Assembly (NCBI GenBank): GCA_036936605.1
Contig: JAUPFV010000002.1
Span: 318,262,893 to 318,326,892, forward strand
DNA from: Limnanthes douglasii subsp. nivea
Taxonomy: Eukaryota > Streptophyta > Magnoliopsida > Brassicales > Limnanthaceae
Direction: 5' to 3'
DNA length: 64,000 nucleotides
Under the pieces are notes generated by a model. The model did not search any database and had not been told where the DNA came from. It was given only the letters and a program-made list of their open reading frames with translations. The translations under genes and the position numbers were made by a program. Of this stretch, positions 1 through 9,614 are shown in pieces; the stretch's first letter is position 1, and each line of letters begins with the position of its first letter.

Positions 1-1
1 G

Positions 2-2074
2 AGACTTTGGAGAGGTACACCATAACCTATATCCCTTCACTCCAGTAGCATATCCTAGAAATATGCATCTCTTTGCCCTCGGCTCAAGCTTACCATCTCT
101 CACATGAGCATACGCAGGACAACCGAACACCCTCAAATGTTCATAATCAGCCGACGATCCAGACCAAATCTCAAAAGGAGTTTTACAATCAATAGCCGTT
201 GATGGAGACCGATTCACCAAGTAACACGATGTATTGATAGCTTCAGCCCAAAAATCCTTTCCCACACCGGAATGTGAGAGCATACTTCGTGCCTTGTCAC
301 AAAGCGTTCTGTTCATTCTTTCTGCGACTCCATTCTGTTGTGGTGTTCTAGAACAAGTGCGATGGCGCACTATTCCCTCAGCTTCGCAGAACTCGTTGAA
401 CTCACGACTGCAATATTCTAACCCATTATATGTCCTAAGACGTTTGATTTTTCTTCCTGTTTGCTTCTCAATCATCGTCTTCCATTTGACAAAGGTTGAA
501 TATGCCTCATCTTTCGTTTTCAGAAAGTAAACCCATACCATCCTTGAATAATCATCAATCAAACTCATGTAGTATCTAGCTCCACTCTTGGATGGAATTC
601 TGTTTGGACCCCAAAGATCTGAGTGAATGTAGTCCACTGTGCCTTTAGTCTTTCTTACAGCCGATTTGCTGAATTTGACTCTAGTTTGTTTACCAAACAC
701 ACAGTGCTCACAAAATCCCAATGATTCTGCTTTATACCCTTTCAACAAATCTCTCTTTCCCAAAACAGCTAATCCTCTGTCACTCATGTGACCAAGACGC
801 CAATGCCACAACTTATTTTGATCCTGCCTACTTTGGCTATTACTCCTTGATGATGCTACTGCAGCATCGCCCATAACAACACTCCCCTGGAGAATGTAAA
901 GACCCTTCTGCAAACTACCTTTCATGCATACCATTGAGCCTTTTGTCACTTTGATTACACCATTTTCTGCATGGTACTTGTAACCCCGAGAGTCTAGAGT
1001 CCCAAGAGAAATCAGGTTTCTTTTTAACCCATGAACATGCCAGCACGTCAAGATTCTAACAACCCCGTCAAACATTCTGATTCTGACGTTACCAATACCA
1101 CCAACAGTCAACGAATGATTGTTCCCTAAATAGACAGTTCCCTGCATTGGCTTGTACGTATCAAACCACTGCTTGAACTGACACATGTGATATGTAGCGC
1201 CAGTATCAAGTACCCAAGAGTTTTGCCCAAAGTTTGAACTCACGGACAATACATCTCCTTTACCACTGTTTTCACTATCGTCGGAATCGTTCATACCTTC
1301 AACAATGTTTGCTGCATTTTCCTCTTTATTTCCCTTCTTACCATTCAGTTTCGGACAATCTCTCCTATAATGACCCTGCTCACCGCATTCATAACAGTTT
1401 GAGTGCTTCACCCTTGACTTGGACCTCAAGTTCTTCCTTCTTAAAGAACTCGCTTTGCTTTTAGATCTTCCCCTAGTCATAAGACCTTCCCCTTCAGCTT
1501 GATTGTCTGGCTGCAACTGTCTCATCTCTTTTGATTTCAGTGCCCCTTTGACATCTGCTAGCGATAACTTATCCTTACCATACATAATGGTATCTACGAA
1601 GTTTTCATAGGGAGTTGGTAACGATCTCAATACAAACAAAGCTTGATCCTCATCCTCAATATTGATATCTATGTTCTCCAAGTCCATTATAATTGATTTA
1701 AAATTATCTAGGTGCTCTGTTATGGACATACCTTCTTTCAATCTGAAATCATACAAACGTTTCTTCAAATATAACCGGTTTACTACTGATTTCTCTGAGT
1801 AAAGATCTCCTAGCTTTCTCCATGCGCAGGCAGCAGTCTTCTCACCACTAATCTCGCGAAGCACATTGTCTTTCACACTCATTAAAATCCAGCATAAAGC
1901 CCTTTCTTGAAGATCTTGTTTCTCCTCTTCTTTCATCTCTTCTGGTAACTTATTTTCCACAGCCTTCCACATCCCTTGCAGTACCAATGAAGATTTCAGT
2001 TTAATCTTCCACAACGCAAAGCTGGATCCCCCATCAAATTTTTCAATCATGTATTTTGTTGTTGTAGACGCCAT
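2..2074 (-). CDS. Ty1/copia gag-pol polyprotein, 5' part (runs off window)
   Basis: Open frame of 691 codons from ATG at 2074 to the window edge, checked codon by codon with no stop. Order: copia-type gag (about residues 1-220), CCHC zinc knuckle at 227-240 (CYECGEQGHYRRDC), aspartic protease DTG at 290-292 (WVLDTGA), GAG-pre-integrase, then integrase with HSD (Asp486), TYNG (residue 549) and ER (Glu585). RT and RNase H lie beyond the left edge. Tyr549 stands where the second integrase catalytic Asp belongs, exactly 35 residues before Glu585, so this copy probably cannot integrate by its own enzyme. The start follows the primer site by about 40 bases, as usual for copia. An uninterrupted frame suggests a fairly young insertion. 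Known: this family makes capsid, protease, integrase and RT for cytoplasmic reverse transcription. Inferred: non-autonomous now. Confidence 0.95.
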   Translation of the reverse strand, partial: MASTTTKYMIEKFDGGSSFALWKIKLKSSLVLQGMWKAVENKLPEEMKEEEKQDLQERALCWILMSVKDNVLREISGEKTAACAWRKLGDLYSEKSVVNRLYLKKRLYDFRLKEGMSITEHLDNFKSIIMDLENIDINIEDEDQALFVLRSLPTPYENFVDTIMYGKDKLSLADVKGALKSKEMRQLQPDNQAEGEGLMTRGRSKSKASSLRRKNLRSKSRVKHSNCYECGEQGHYRRDCPKLNGKKGNKEENAANIVEGMNDSDDSENSGKGDVLSVSSNFGQNSWVLDTGATYHMCQFKQWFDTYKPMQGTVYLGNNHSLTVGGIGNVRIRMFDGVVRILTCWHVHGLKRNLISLGTLDSRGYKYHAENGVIKVTKGSMVCMKGSLQKGLYILQGSVVMGDAAVASSRSNSQSRQDQNKLWHWRLGHMSDRGLAVLGKRDLLKGYKAESLGFCEHCVFGKQTRVKFSKSAVRKTKGTVDYIHSDLWGPNRIPSKSGARYYMSLIDDYSRMVWVYFLKTKDEAYSTFVKWKTMIEKQTGRKIKRLRTYNGLEYCSREFNEFCEAEGIVRHRTCSRTPQQNGVAERMNRTLCDKARSMLSHSGVGKDFWAEAINTSCYLVNRSPSTAIDCKTPFEIWSGSSADYEHLRVFGCPAYAHVRDGKLEPRAKRCIFLGYATGVKGYRLWCTSPKS

Positions 2075-2113
2075 TGTGAAACCCTAATTGCAAAAGCCCT
2101 AATTTCACCACGT

Positions 2114-2126
2114 GGCTCTGATACCA
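2114..2126 (-). other. Primer-binding site (initiator tRNA-Met)
   Basis: The minus strand reads TGGTATCAGAGCC, the standard plant copia primer site complementary to the 3' end of initiator tRNA-Met. It lies four bases inside the LTR edge at 2131 and about 40 bases before the gag ATG, fixing element orientation as minus. Confidence 0.92.
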
Positions 2127-2324
2127 ATTTTGTTATAAAATACTATGCAATTATCACAAAATGGCTCAAGCACAGAATATATGCGAATGAAAGATTTAAA
2201 TGAAACACAGGATTTAACGTGGTTCGACAATTGTCTACGTCCACGGTGCCGCCAGGGAAAAGAGTTTCACTATGATAGAAAAGGTTACAGATTTCAGATT
2301 GTGTTTTGTGTCGCCATAGTAATC

Positions 2325-2333
2325 TATTTATAG
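2325..2333 (-). promoter_or_regulatory. TATA box of the copia LTR
   Basis: The minus strand reads CTATAAATA, about 250 bases inside the LTR and downstream (in element orientation) of the repeat array. This is a plausible U3 promoter for the retroelement transcript. Confidence 0.65.
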
Positions 2334-2430
2334 GGAATTAATAGACTTACTAGACTATGGGCATAATGGGCTCATACCACTAGACTAGCTCTTTTGAAGT
2401 GATTGGACAATATCATTATCACACTGTCCT

Positions 2431-2578
2431 GCCGGACACAGTACACTGTCAAGGCACTATTCGAACTGCCGGACACAGTACACTGTCAAGGTATTATTCG
2501 AACTGCCGGACACAGTACACTGTCAAGGCACTATTCGAACTGCCGGACACAGTACACTGTCAAGGCACTATTCGACTC
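2431..2578 (-). repeat. 37-bp tandem repeat x4 in LTR U3
   Basis: Four head-to-tail units start at 2431, 2468, 2505 and 2542. They are nearly identical apart from single changes such as GGCACT to GGTATT in unit 2; the last unit diverges at its end. Each unit contains ACAGT-AC-ACTGT, a short palindrome. Repeats upstream of a TATA box in U3 resemble the enhancer repeats known in Tnt1-type LTRs. Two short open frames run through the array only because it repeats. Confidence 0.95.
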
Positions 2579-2588
2579 ATTCACAACA

Positions 2589-5150
2589 GGTTTTTATCCA
2601 TTTTCCTCCATTATGTTAAGTTAGGCCCTGCCATCAGTAGTGTTTATCTTTTCATTATAATTATAAATTCAAAATAAAAAAATTAGTATTTTGGTTGGGT
2701 AAACCAATATAAATTATGTTTTTTCATTGTATTATGTAGTGTGGCAATATATGTACACAAAACTTCATGAATTATGTAAGCTCATTTTCAAAACATACCT
2801 TCAAAGATGCGTCACAATCTTTCTAATATGTTTTGGTTTATTATTTTTATCTGTTCATTTTTATGAGGATGAAATAATGTAAATAAGTGTTGTATTATCC
2901 TTTGAGTTTGGAAAAAAATATTAAATGAGTATTTTGGAGCTAAATACCGTAAATCAGTTATTATCATTTAAGTATCTCATATCTGTAACATATGTATATC
3001 TTAAGGACATTGATAACCTCATTCACCAAGATTTTAATTAAAGGTTTGGCTTCCATCTATATAGAAAAATAACCAACCAGTCCAATGAGGTATTACCAAC
3101 CATATGAAGTCTTTGATAGTACTCCAAACGTGTTTAATACATCTATGTCAAATGGGACAAAGTTGGATATTAATTCGCATATAATATTTATGATCTGGAT
3201 GACGTTGGTGAAATAATATGTACAATATATCTATAAACCTTATATACATTATTACTCAAACCTTGATGTTTCGAGCCTCATCTGTGTCATTTGATAATAT
3301 ATATTTGGTAAGGTAGGCTCATATGGCAGTTTTCCAATCCAAAGCTTTTTTAATATCCACGATTTTGGACATTCGTTCAGATGGGATGTAGCTTTCTTAT
3401 GATAAATAATGACCCATGAAGTTGAGTCAGCATACCCCGGGTATGTGAATACATCGACTATCAAATTTCACCATAAGGTTCATGTTCGTATGCAACTTAT
3501 TCACACATAGTTTAGTGTTGGCTAAATTCCCTCAAAAATGAATGAGTTTTTCCTTTTTTAATTCAGATTTTTTTATAGCATAATATATCAAAAATTGTGA
3601 ATAACTTAAGAGTCTCACTCATTGAGCTTTAAAATACAAAAAAAGTCGTATGCCCGCTATGAAAATCTCATTTTTATCTTCGTTATGAAGGTTGCAAATA
3701 AAAGCTTTAAAACGTTGTGTAGAGTTTCCCCATAAGAAAATGAAAGTTGTATGTCTGCTTTATAACCATGATTATTGGATATTTCATATGTTTGGACAAC
3801 CCACTCGTATTCAGATGGTTAGTCGAAAGTAGTGGTCTTCCTCCCTGAAAATCTTGTAAAATATTTGCTACTATATAAGATTTGATAGCAGTGTGTGGCT
3901 CAAATTTGATATCTAAGTACTCCAAGTTTCACTGACCACTTGAGAGCAGGCCAAATATGTATGCCTTGTGCAATACTTTTTCAGAAGATAACGAGGTTCA
4001 AACCATAATAGAATATGCCTTAAAATATGAGATTATTTTCCATCTTGTAGTGATTAACTCCATCGTAAAGTTTTTTACAGGTACATAATGAATTTCACTA
4101 TCGATGAAGGACTTTCGCACATAGTATATCACTCTAAATGTGAACCATTATTCTCATATTTAAATCGCACAAATGATATGGTCTAAACTTCTCTCTTATA
4201 ATTAAAAAGGTTTAACATAATTCAGATTAAATAAGAACTCCATAGAGACCAGATACTCTTTGAGTTTATGAAAAATGAATCACATTTAGGATTCTAGTGG
4301 AAATTTTCTACGTCTTTGAGAATTCAAAAGAAAGGAAACTATTTGTTTGAGGATTGAGAAATAAATATTTTAGGTGCAGAAAGCTTTTCCGCTAAGATTT
4401 GGACCTTTTTCTGTTATGTTGAGATTATATAGCCGCCAAGGTGAAAAATTGGTTGCATCATTTTGATACTCTTTTCACTGAGAGAGTAATCCAAAAATTT
4501 ATTAGATCGAGTATCGAATGTACAATTTTTAGGTTTAACTTCAAATTCACCGATTATCGATTTTTAACTATCTTTGTAAGATCAACAAGATTATCGGTAT
4601 TATGGTTTCTTGTGACTAAAATATCTTTAATATAGGCTTATAGGTTATGCCCAAGTTGGTTAGCAAAGACTTATTAATAAAAGGATAATAAATGGCCAAT
4701 GCATTTTTTAGGTTAGGTAAGATAACTTTATAGTATCGAATCCCCTAGCTATATCATAAAGGAAATGTGGTGTTGATTGTCTGCATGCCTCAAGATTTAA
4801 TTTTACTAAGAGTAGACATCTACAAAAGATAACATGAGATTTCTTGAGGTAGAATCCATTAATTGATCGACTTGTAAGATAAAATATGTATCATCCAGAC
4901 ATAGATTATTCAGGTTGGTTAAATCAACATATTGTGTTATTTATTATTATTTTTTACTAATACTAGGTTGGAGGTTCATACCGTGTACAAAACTTCTCGA
5001 ATCTTTCCTATTTTTTAATCGATCTATCTCGCCCATGATTTCTTCAGTCTTATTTTAGAAACAATATGATATTTTTTCTCGAACTCTTTTAAATTATATT
5101 TATTAAACTGCAGAATGACAATATAACACTTTAAGATAGTGTGTTGGATG
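2589..5150. other. No recognisable gene
   Basis: A+T-rich sequence with only short, unconvincing open frames on either strand. No domain motif, splice-flanked exon, LTR or TIR was recognised. It lies between the copia LTR and the Pack-MULE target duplication. Confidence 0.6.
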
Positions 5151-5160
5151 CTACGTATTA
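5151..5160. repeat. Left target-site duplication of the Pack-MULE
   Basis: CTACGTATTA directly abuts the element end GGCTTAAATCG. The same ten bases occur immediately after the right end at 9049-9058. A 10-bp duplication is within the 9-11 bp range typical of Mutator-like transposition. Confidence 0.95.
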
Positions 5161-5595
5161 GGCTTAAATCGTTGTTTCGTCCCTCGACTATCACGTTTTG
5201 TGTCATTTAGTCCCTCGACAAAAAAATCACGGTTGAGGGTCCCTCGTCTATCAAAAATCTATAAATTCAGTCCATGCGCGTGGATTTTGCTGTAATGCTG
5301 CCACGTGTCACTATAGTTAAATGGTTTGCGTTCCACCGATAGTCCTTCGACTTTTAATTCCATTTTTACCATTCGAATTTAATATTTTTAAAATATTTTT
5401 TATTTTTTTTATTTTTTTATTTTTTTTATTTTTTCTGAAAAACAGAGTATGGCAAAAATTACAATACTCTTTTTTTTTCCTTTGGTTTTTTTTCTCTGTT
5501 TCTTAATTACAAAACGTAAAAGCTCTTCGTTTCGTGGACTCAAAACTGTAAACAACCCACATCAGCACTCTTAAAAGCTCTTGTTTCTCCTACTA
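5161..5595 (+). repeat. Left TIR of the Pack-MULE
   Basis: It matches the reverse complement of 8642-9048 from the terminal GGCTTAAATCG through a shared block ending near TTTCTCCTACTA, with scattered substitutions and small indels in an A/T tract near 5395-5435. A short open frame at 5321-5506 lies inside it and is not considered coding. Confidence 0.93.
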
Positions 5596-5718
5596 TTCAG
5601 AAAGGTGTTGAAGACCAAGTTTACCATTTTCATAACTGTTATACATAAAAGTAGGACAAAAATAAACAGGGCCACATCCTTCAAATAATAAAAGATCTAG
5701 AAAGATGCAAGAACATAC

Positions 5719-5888
5719 TGGAATGAATTCTGCAGCTGTTTCAGTTAATATCCGAATTGTGGACAGCATAACTCTTGGCGAGTCTAGTGTTCCTGGTAAC
5801 CCACGCGTAGCTGTAGTGGCATGTGGACTAGCATCAGATCCTCCAATCTCCTGCCTAGTAGCTCTAGAATCTAGCAAATCTTGTTGCA
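5719..5888 (-). pseudogene. Captured BAG6-like exon (C)
   Basis: A 170-nt block on the minus strand with CTGTAG in front and GTATGTT behind, open across 57 codons. The peptide ends with ATRGLP...PRVMLSTIRIL, which resembles the GLPTPASLAEVMLSTRQLL-type segment I remember in plant BAG6/large proline-rich ubiquitin-like proteins. It is third in transcription order after exon A (6833-6921) and exon B (6319-6438). A weak exon-like stretch at about 6040-6112 (minus) lies between B and C but has no clear donor. The match is from memory, so gene identity is moderately sure; the exon form is seen directly. Confidence 0.6.
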
Positions 5889-6318
5889 CTACAGAAAATT
5901 AACAATCAAAGACTGAGCATGTAGAAAAAACTACAAATGAACTTTTAACATAATATGGAAAACCGGAGGATAATGCTAACTGCTTTGAAGACGTTCAACT
6001 CTTAGCCGGTTAAAAAATTATCCATAATCCTCTGAAGATCAGATTGCTATGTGGTGGAGTCTCTTGCCTCAGTAGAAGCAGATGCCCTTAAAAGGGTCGC
6101 ATGGGAAGCTTCCTGCTCAACAATGAAACAAATAACTATAATAGTACTTCACAATAAACTGATAATGTTGCATATAATTCTTCCTAATAGCTCGATTCTT
6201 GAAGAAAGGATTTACCACAACTTCAAACTCTACAATACCATTTCCACTGACAGTAACTCCAAGTGAATAAATTCTTACACGAAAATTTCAAAGGGTAAAG
6301 AAAAGCAATTTCACAAAC

Positions 6319-6438
6319 CAAATGCTACTCCCTCCTGACCAGCATCAGGATAAGCTACATATCCTCGTAGAATAATTTCAACTGAACTTATGATTATTCG
6401 CTCTTGACTACCATCAGCACTTGAAGCAACAACATGCA
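6319..6438 (-). pseudogene. Exon-like block (B) inside the Pack-MULE
   Basis: A 120-nt block on the minus strand with CTGCAG acceptor and GTTTGTG donor, open throughout. The peptide starts HVVASSADGSQE and runs to DAGQEGVAF. I do not recognise this piece itself. Its splice borders, strand and place between two BAG6-like exons suggest it came from the same donor gene or from a second captured fragment. The acceptor side abuts a 78-bp tandem duplication. Confidence 0.45.
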
Positions 6439-6440
6439 CT

Positions 6441-6596
6441 GCAGATGACACTTGTAATCAATAAAGAATATACTAGCAAAGAGACTGAAAAGAGCACACT
6501 TTATTTAAAAGATAACTAGCAGATGACACTTGTAATCAATAAAGAATATACTAGCAAAGAGACTGAAAAGAGCACACTTTATTTAAAAGATAACTA
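6441..6596. repeat. 78-bp tandem duplication
   Basis: Two essentially identical 78-bp copies (6441-6518 and 6519-6596), each starting GCAGATGACACTTG and ending GATAACTA. The duplication lies in intron-like sequence between captured exons A and B and is recent, given the near-perfect match. Confidence 0.95.
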
Positions 6597-6832
6597 AAGA
6601 ACAAGACGTCAACTATGACGAATACATTTTACACAAAACATCATCAACTCTAAAGTAAATAGGTTTTCAAGACTTAACGTCCTAAAGTTGGTAGCGTACA
6701 TTTGTTAAGAAGGTCATATTAATTATGGAAATATCTATCATTGAACAGCTAACCAAGTAATAGAACATCGGCTATTGGTGAAACTTTTATCTACGATAAT
6801 ATATAAAAGATTAATCGAACTAAATCACTAAC

Positions 6833-6921
6833 CTGGATGACCGGGTAAACTCTCTGGTAAAGGTGGAACCGGTTGTCTAACAACCAAATGCAAGGTGTGA
6901 CCATCCTCCACATCTGAATAC
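6833..6921 (-). pseudogene. Captured ubiquitin-like-domain exon (A), BAG6-like
   Basis: An 89-nt block on the minus strand between CACACAG and GTTAGTG, open in one frame. The peptide contains VEDGHTLHLVVRQP, a hallmark of the C-terminal edge of the ubiquitin-like domain in plant BAG6-like/UBL proteins, followed by a proline-rich linker (VPPLPESLPGHP). Family role, from general knowledge: a chaperone-like handler of hydrophobic substrates. Here it is an isolated exon with no start codon or upstream UBL half, so it is a captured fragment and not a gene. Confidence 0.75.
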
Positions 6922-7559
6922 CTGTGTGAAGGTTATCAAGTATATAGAGAAGATTGAATGTTAGACCATCCACAGCAGTGGGAATATTTCATTTCCCAAA
7001 AGTGCGCCACATCAGCGCCACATCAGCATACTCTCCAAATAATTCTGCAAAAATTCTCACTCCCCACAGCAGTGCATATTTCATCTTTCAGCCATATTTC
7101 TCTCTCTTCCACATCATTCTACCACACAATATCCTACCATATATTTTTATTTATCTTTCTTATTATTTACTATATATTTACATTAAAATTATATATATTA
7201 AAATAAATAATTTTTTTAAATTAACATAATATATTTTCTTTACAAATAAAAACTATAAAATTGAAATAATTCAAAATATAATACATAATATATAGTATAT
7301 TTAAAAATCAAAGTTAAAAATAAAATTGGTTTGATTTCCGAAAAAGCTTCAACTTTTAATAGAATAAATAATTTACAAATTTAATAAAATATATTATTGA
7401 TAACCTAAATTTATTTGTTTAATTTTTATTTACCAATTATTACTTAAATTATCGATGATTTAATTTTTTTTAAATGTAACTATATCAATAACATTATGAA
7501 TTTTAATTTTTTAAGTTTTGTACTGAATTTAAAACTTTTAAATCCAAACTTTTTAAAAC

Positions 7560-8370
7560 TTTCGTTGTCCGAATCAATACCAAGTCTCTATTTATAGATC
7601 TCATGAAATTATAAATCATGGTATAATTTTTTTATTTCTTTAACTTACAAAAATGTTCCGAAAATTGTTTCGGAAATACTTAATAAAAAAAACTTAAAAA
7701 AGTTCGTTGTCCGAATAAATCAAACCAAGTCTCTATTTATAGATCTCAATAAATTATAAATCATGGTATAATTTATTTATTCTTTTAACTTACAAAAATG
7801 TTCCGAAAATTGTTTCGGAAATACTTAATAAATAAAACTTAAAAAATTTCATTGTCCGAATCAATCAAACCAAGTCTCTATTTATAGATCTCAAGAAATT
7901 ATAAATCATGGTATAATTTATTTATTTATTTAACTTACAAAAATGTTCCGAAAATTGTTTCGGAAATACTAAATAAATAAAAACTTAAAAAAATTCGTTG
8001 TCCGAATCAATCAAACCAAGTCTCTATTTATAGATCTCAAGAAATTATAAATCATGGTATAATTTATTTATTTTTTTAACTTACAAAAATGTTCCGAAAA
8101 TTGTTTCGGAAATACTTAATAAAAAAAACTTTAAAAATTTCGTTGTCCGAATCAATCAAACCAAGTCTCTATCTATAGATCTCAAGCAATTATAAATCAT
8201 GGTATAATTTATTTATTTTTTTAACTTACGAAAATGTTCCAAAAATCATTTTGAAAATACTAAATAAATAAAAAACTCAAAAAAATTTGGTGTCGGAATT
8301 AAACGAACCAAGTCTCTACTCGTAGATATCGAAAAATTATAAATAATGGTATACTTTTTTAAATTTTTTG
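7560..8370. repeat. ~145-bp tandem repeats (about 5.5 units)
   Basis: Units begin near 7563, 7705, 7850, 7996, 8141 and 8289 (spacing 142-148). Each begins around GTTGTCCGAATCA and contains CAAGTCTCTATTTATAGATC; all but the degenerate last two units carry TTCCGAAA-ATTG-TTTCGGAA, a perfect 8-bp hairpin. Later units drift at these sites. The array forms the bulk of the nested element. Confidence 0.93.
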
Positions 8371-8419
8371 ACTAACCATTTCTTTTAAAAAAACCGTTTT
8401 TCTAAAAAAAAAGGTAGAC

Positions 8420-8585
8420 TGCAGCATGCCAAATGGCATGCTGCAATTGGTTGTTTAAAAGATGGTTTGGGGTTCATCTTTTGAACCCCAAACCATCTTG
8501 GGCTGCCAGCGTGTATGAAATACACGCTGCTGCTCAAGATGCAGCGCATATTCGAAATATGCGCTGCTGCATATTCGAAATATGC
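8420..8585. repeat. Cluster of five perfect hairpins
   Basis: Perfect inverted repeats follow one another: 8420-8445 (11-bp arms, TGCAGCATGCC), 8459-8499 (18-bp arms, 5-nt loop), 8507-8529 (10-bp arms, CAGCGTGTAT, 3-nt loop), 8541-8567 (11-bp arms, GCAGCGCATAT) and 8569-8585 (6-bp arms). The stems have unrelated sequences except the last two, which share CATATTCGAAATATG. The cluster runs into the right TIR of the nested element. Confidence 0.95.
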
Positions 8586-8641
8586 GCTGCTGCATATGGT
8601 CTTAGATTAAATGAAACAGAGCTTTTACGTTTGTAGTTTGT

Positions 8642-9048
8642 TAGTAAGAGAAACGGAGCTTTTAAGAGTGCTGATGTGGGTTGTTTACAGTTTTGAATCC
8701 ACGAGACGGTGAGCTTTTACGTTTTGTAATTAAGAAACAGATAAAAAATGAAAGGAAAAAAAACAGAGTATTGTAATTTTTGTCATACTCTGTTTTTCAG
8801 GAAAAATAAATAAATAAATATTTAAAAAATATTAAATTCGAAGGGTAAAAATGGAATTAAAAGTCGAAGGACTATCTGTGGAACGCAAACCATTTAACTA
8901 TAGTGACACGTGGCAGCATTACAGCAAAATCCACGCGCAGGGACTGAATTTATAGATTTTTGATAGACGAGGGACCCTCAACCGTGATTTTTTTGTCAAG
9001 GGACTAAATGACACAAAACGTGATAGTCAAGAAGCAGCGATTTAAGCC
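8642..9048 (-). repeat. Right TIR of the Pack-MULE
   Basis: Reverse complement of the left TIR, ending CGATTTAAGCC. It differs from the left copy by single substitutions and small indels, for example in the A-rich stretch near 8805-8835. Confidence 0.93.
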
Positions 9049-9058
9049 CTACGTATTA
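9049..9058. repeat. Right target-site duplication of the Pack-MULE
   Basis: CTACGTATTA, identical to 5151-5160, immediately after the terminal AAGCC. Confidence 0.95.
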
Positions 9059-9614
9059 CATCAATCCAACATTTTATAATATATTAGAGGTATTGAAAGA
9101 CCGTAACGATCACATGCATCTAGATTAAGTCATATTCTGTTGAAAAATCATTGTAGAATGAAAGAGTGTCAACAACCATAAAAGGATATTATTCCTGCAT
9201 TTTATGCTTTCGTTAATCCATGACCACTGCCAATTTTAGCTCTCATATGACTAGCATATCGATCCCCGTAAAACTATTCAAGACTTCTTTGAAGGTAATT
9301 AGGGTGCTATATCATGCATTTTATCGTGAATACTTTAATAAAAACATTACCCTAATTTTATGTATTGATCATACTGCTCTAGCTCTCTATCCAATAATTT
9401 ATGTATTAAAATAATAATAACAAAATCCTCGTGTTGTGTGACAACTCCTTAAAATTTGTCGTTGAAACTAAGAATGAGGTATGGATTTTATTACAGATAC
9501 ATCAAAGTCTGCCCTGATGTTAGACTTCAACATTGATCATATGACATTTGTGGGAGAAATAAGTGATATATAATAAATAATTACCTCTGATAATAGTTAA
9601 TAAAATTTAATGGT
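9059..9614. other. No recognisable gene
   Basis: A+T-rich flank between the Pack-MULE and a weak gag-like frame; nothing identified on either strand. Confidence 0.6.

Larger units (their letters stand above)
2131..2588 (-). mobile_element. 5' LTR of the minus-strand copia element (458 bp)
   Basis: Bounded by TGTT at 2131 and AACA at 2588, giving the expected TG...CA ends with a 4-bp inverted terminal match, and lying next to the primer site. It holds a TATA box on the minus strand and a 37-bp tandem array in the U3 part. The partner LTR is outside the window, so LTR identity and target duplication cannot be checked here. The outer boundary is inferred from the terminal dinucleotides and could be off by a few bases. 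Confidence 0.8.
6961..8604. mobile_element. Nested MULE-like element with TIRs and 9-bp near-perfect TSD
   Basis: It starts TTAGACCATCC and ends ATATGGTCTTA; the first ~28 bases match the reverse complement of the last ~28 at about three quarters of positions (shared AGACCAT, CAGCAG and ATATTTC blocks). Flanks are GATTGAATG (6952-6960) and GATTAAATG (8605-8613), one mismatch in nine. It sits wholly within the Pack-MULE and has no coding capacity. The interior is A/T-rich, then ~145-bp tandem repeats, then a cluster of perfect hairpins at the right end. The 9-bp duplication points to Mutator-type mobilisation; hAT (8 bp) is the alternative. Confidence 0.7.
5161..9048. mobile_element. Pack-MULE with long TIRs and captured gene fragments
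   Basis: A 3888-bp element beginning GGCTTAAATCG and ending CGATTTAAGCC, flanked by a perfect 10-bp duplication. TIRs are about 435 and 407 bp and closely similar. There is no transposase inside, so it is non-autonomous. The left interior carries exon-like blocks on the minus strand with GT/AG borders that resemble a plant BAG6-like ubiquitin-domain protein. The right interior is a nested 1.64-kb element. Known: Pack-MULEs move captured host gene pieces. Inferred: capture from a BAG6-like locus elsewhere in this genome. Confidence 0.92.

Noticed and set aside
2399..2677. Two overlapping plus-strand ORFs (92 and 73 aa) with repeated peptides
   Set aside because: They only translate the 37-bp LTR repeat array; a repeat of this length cycles all frames.
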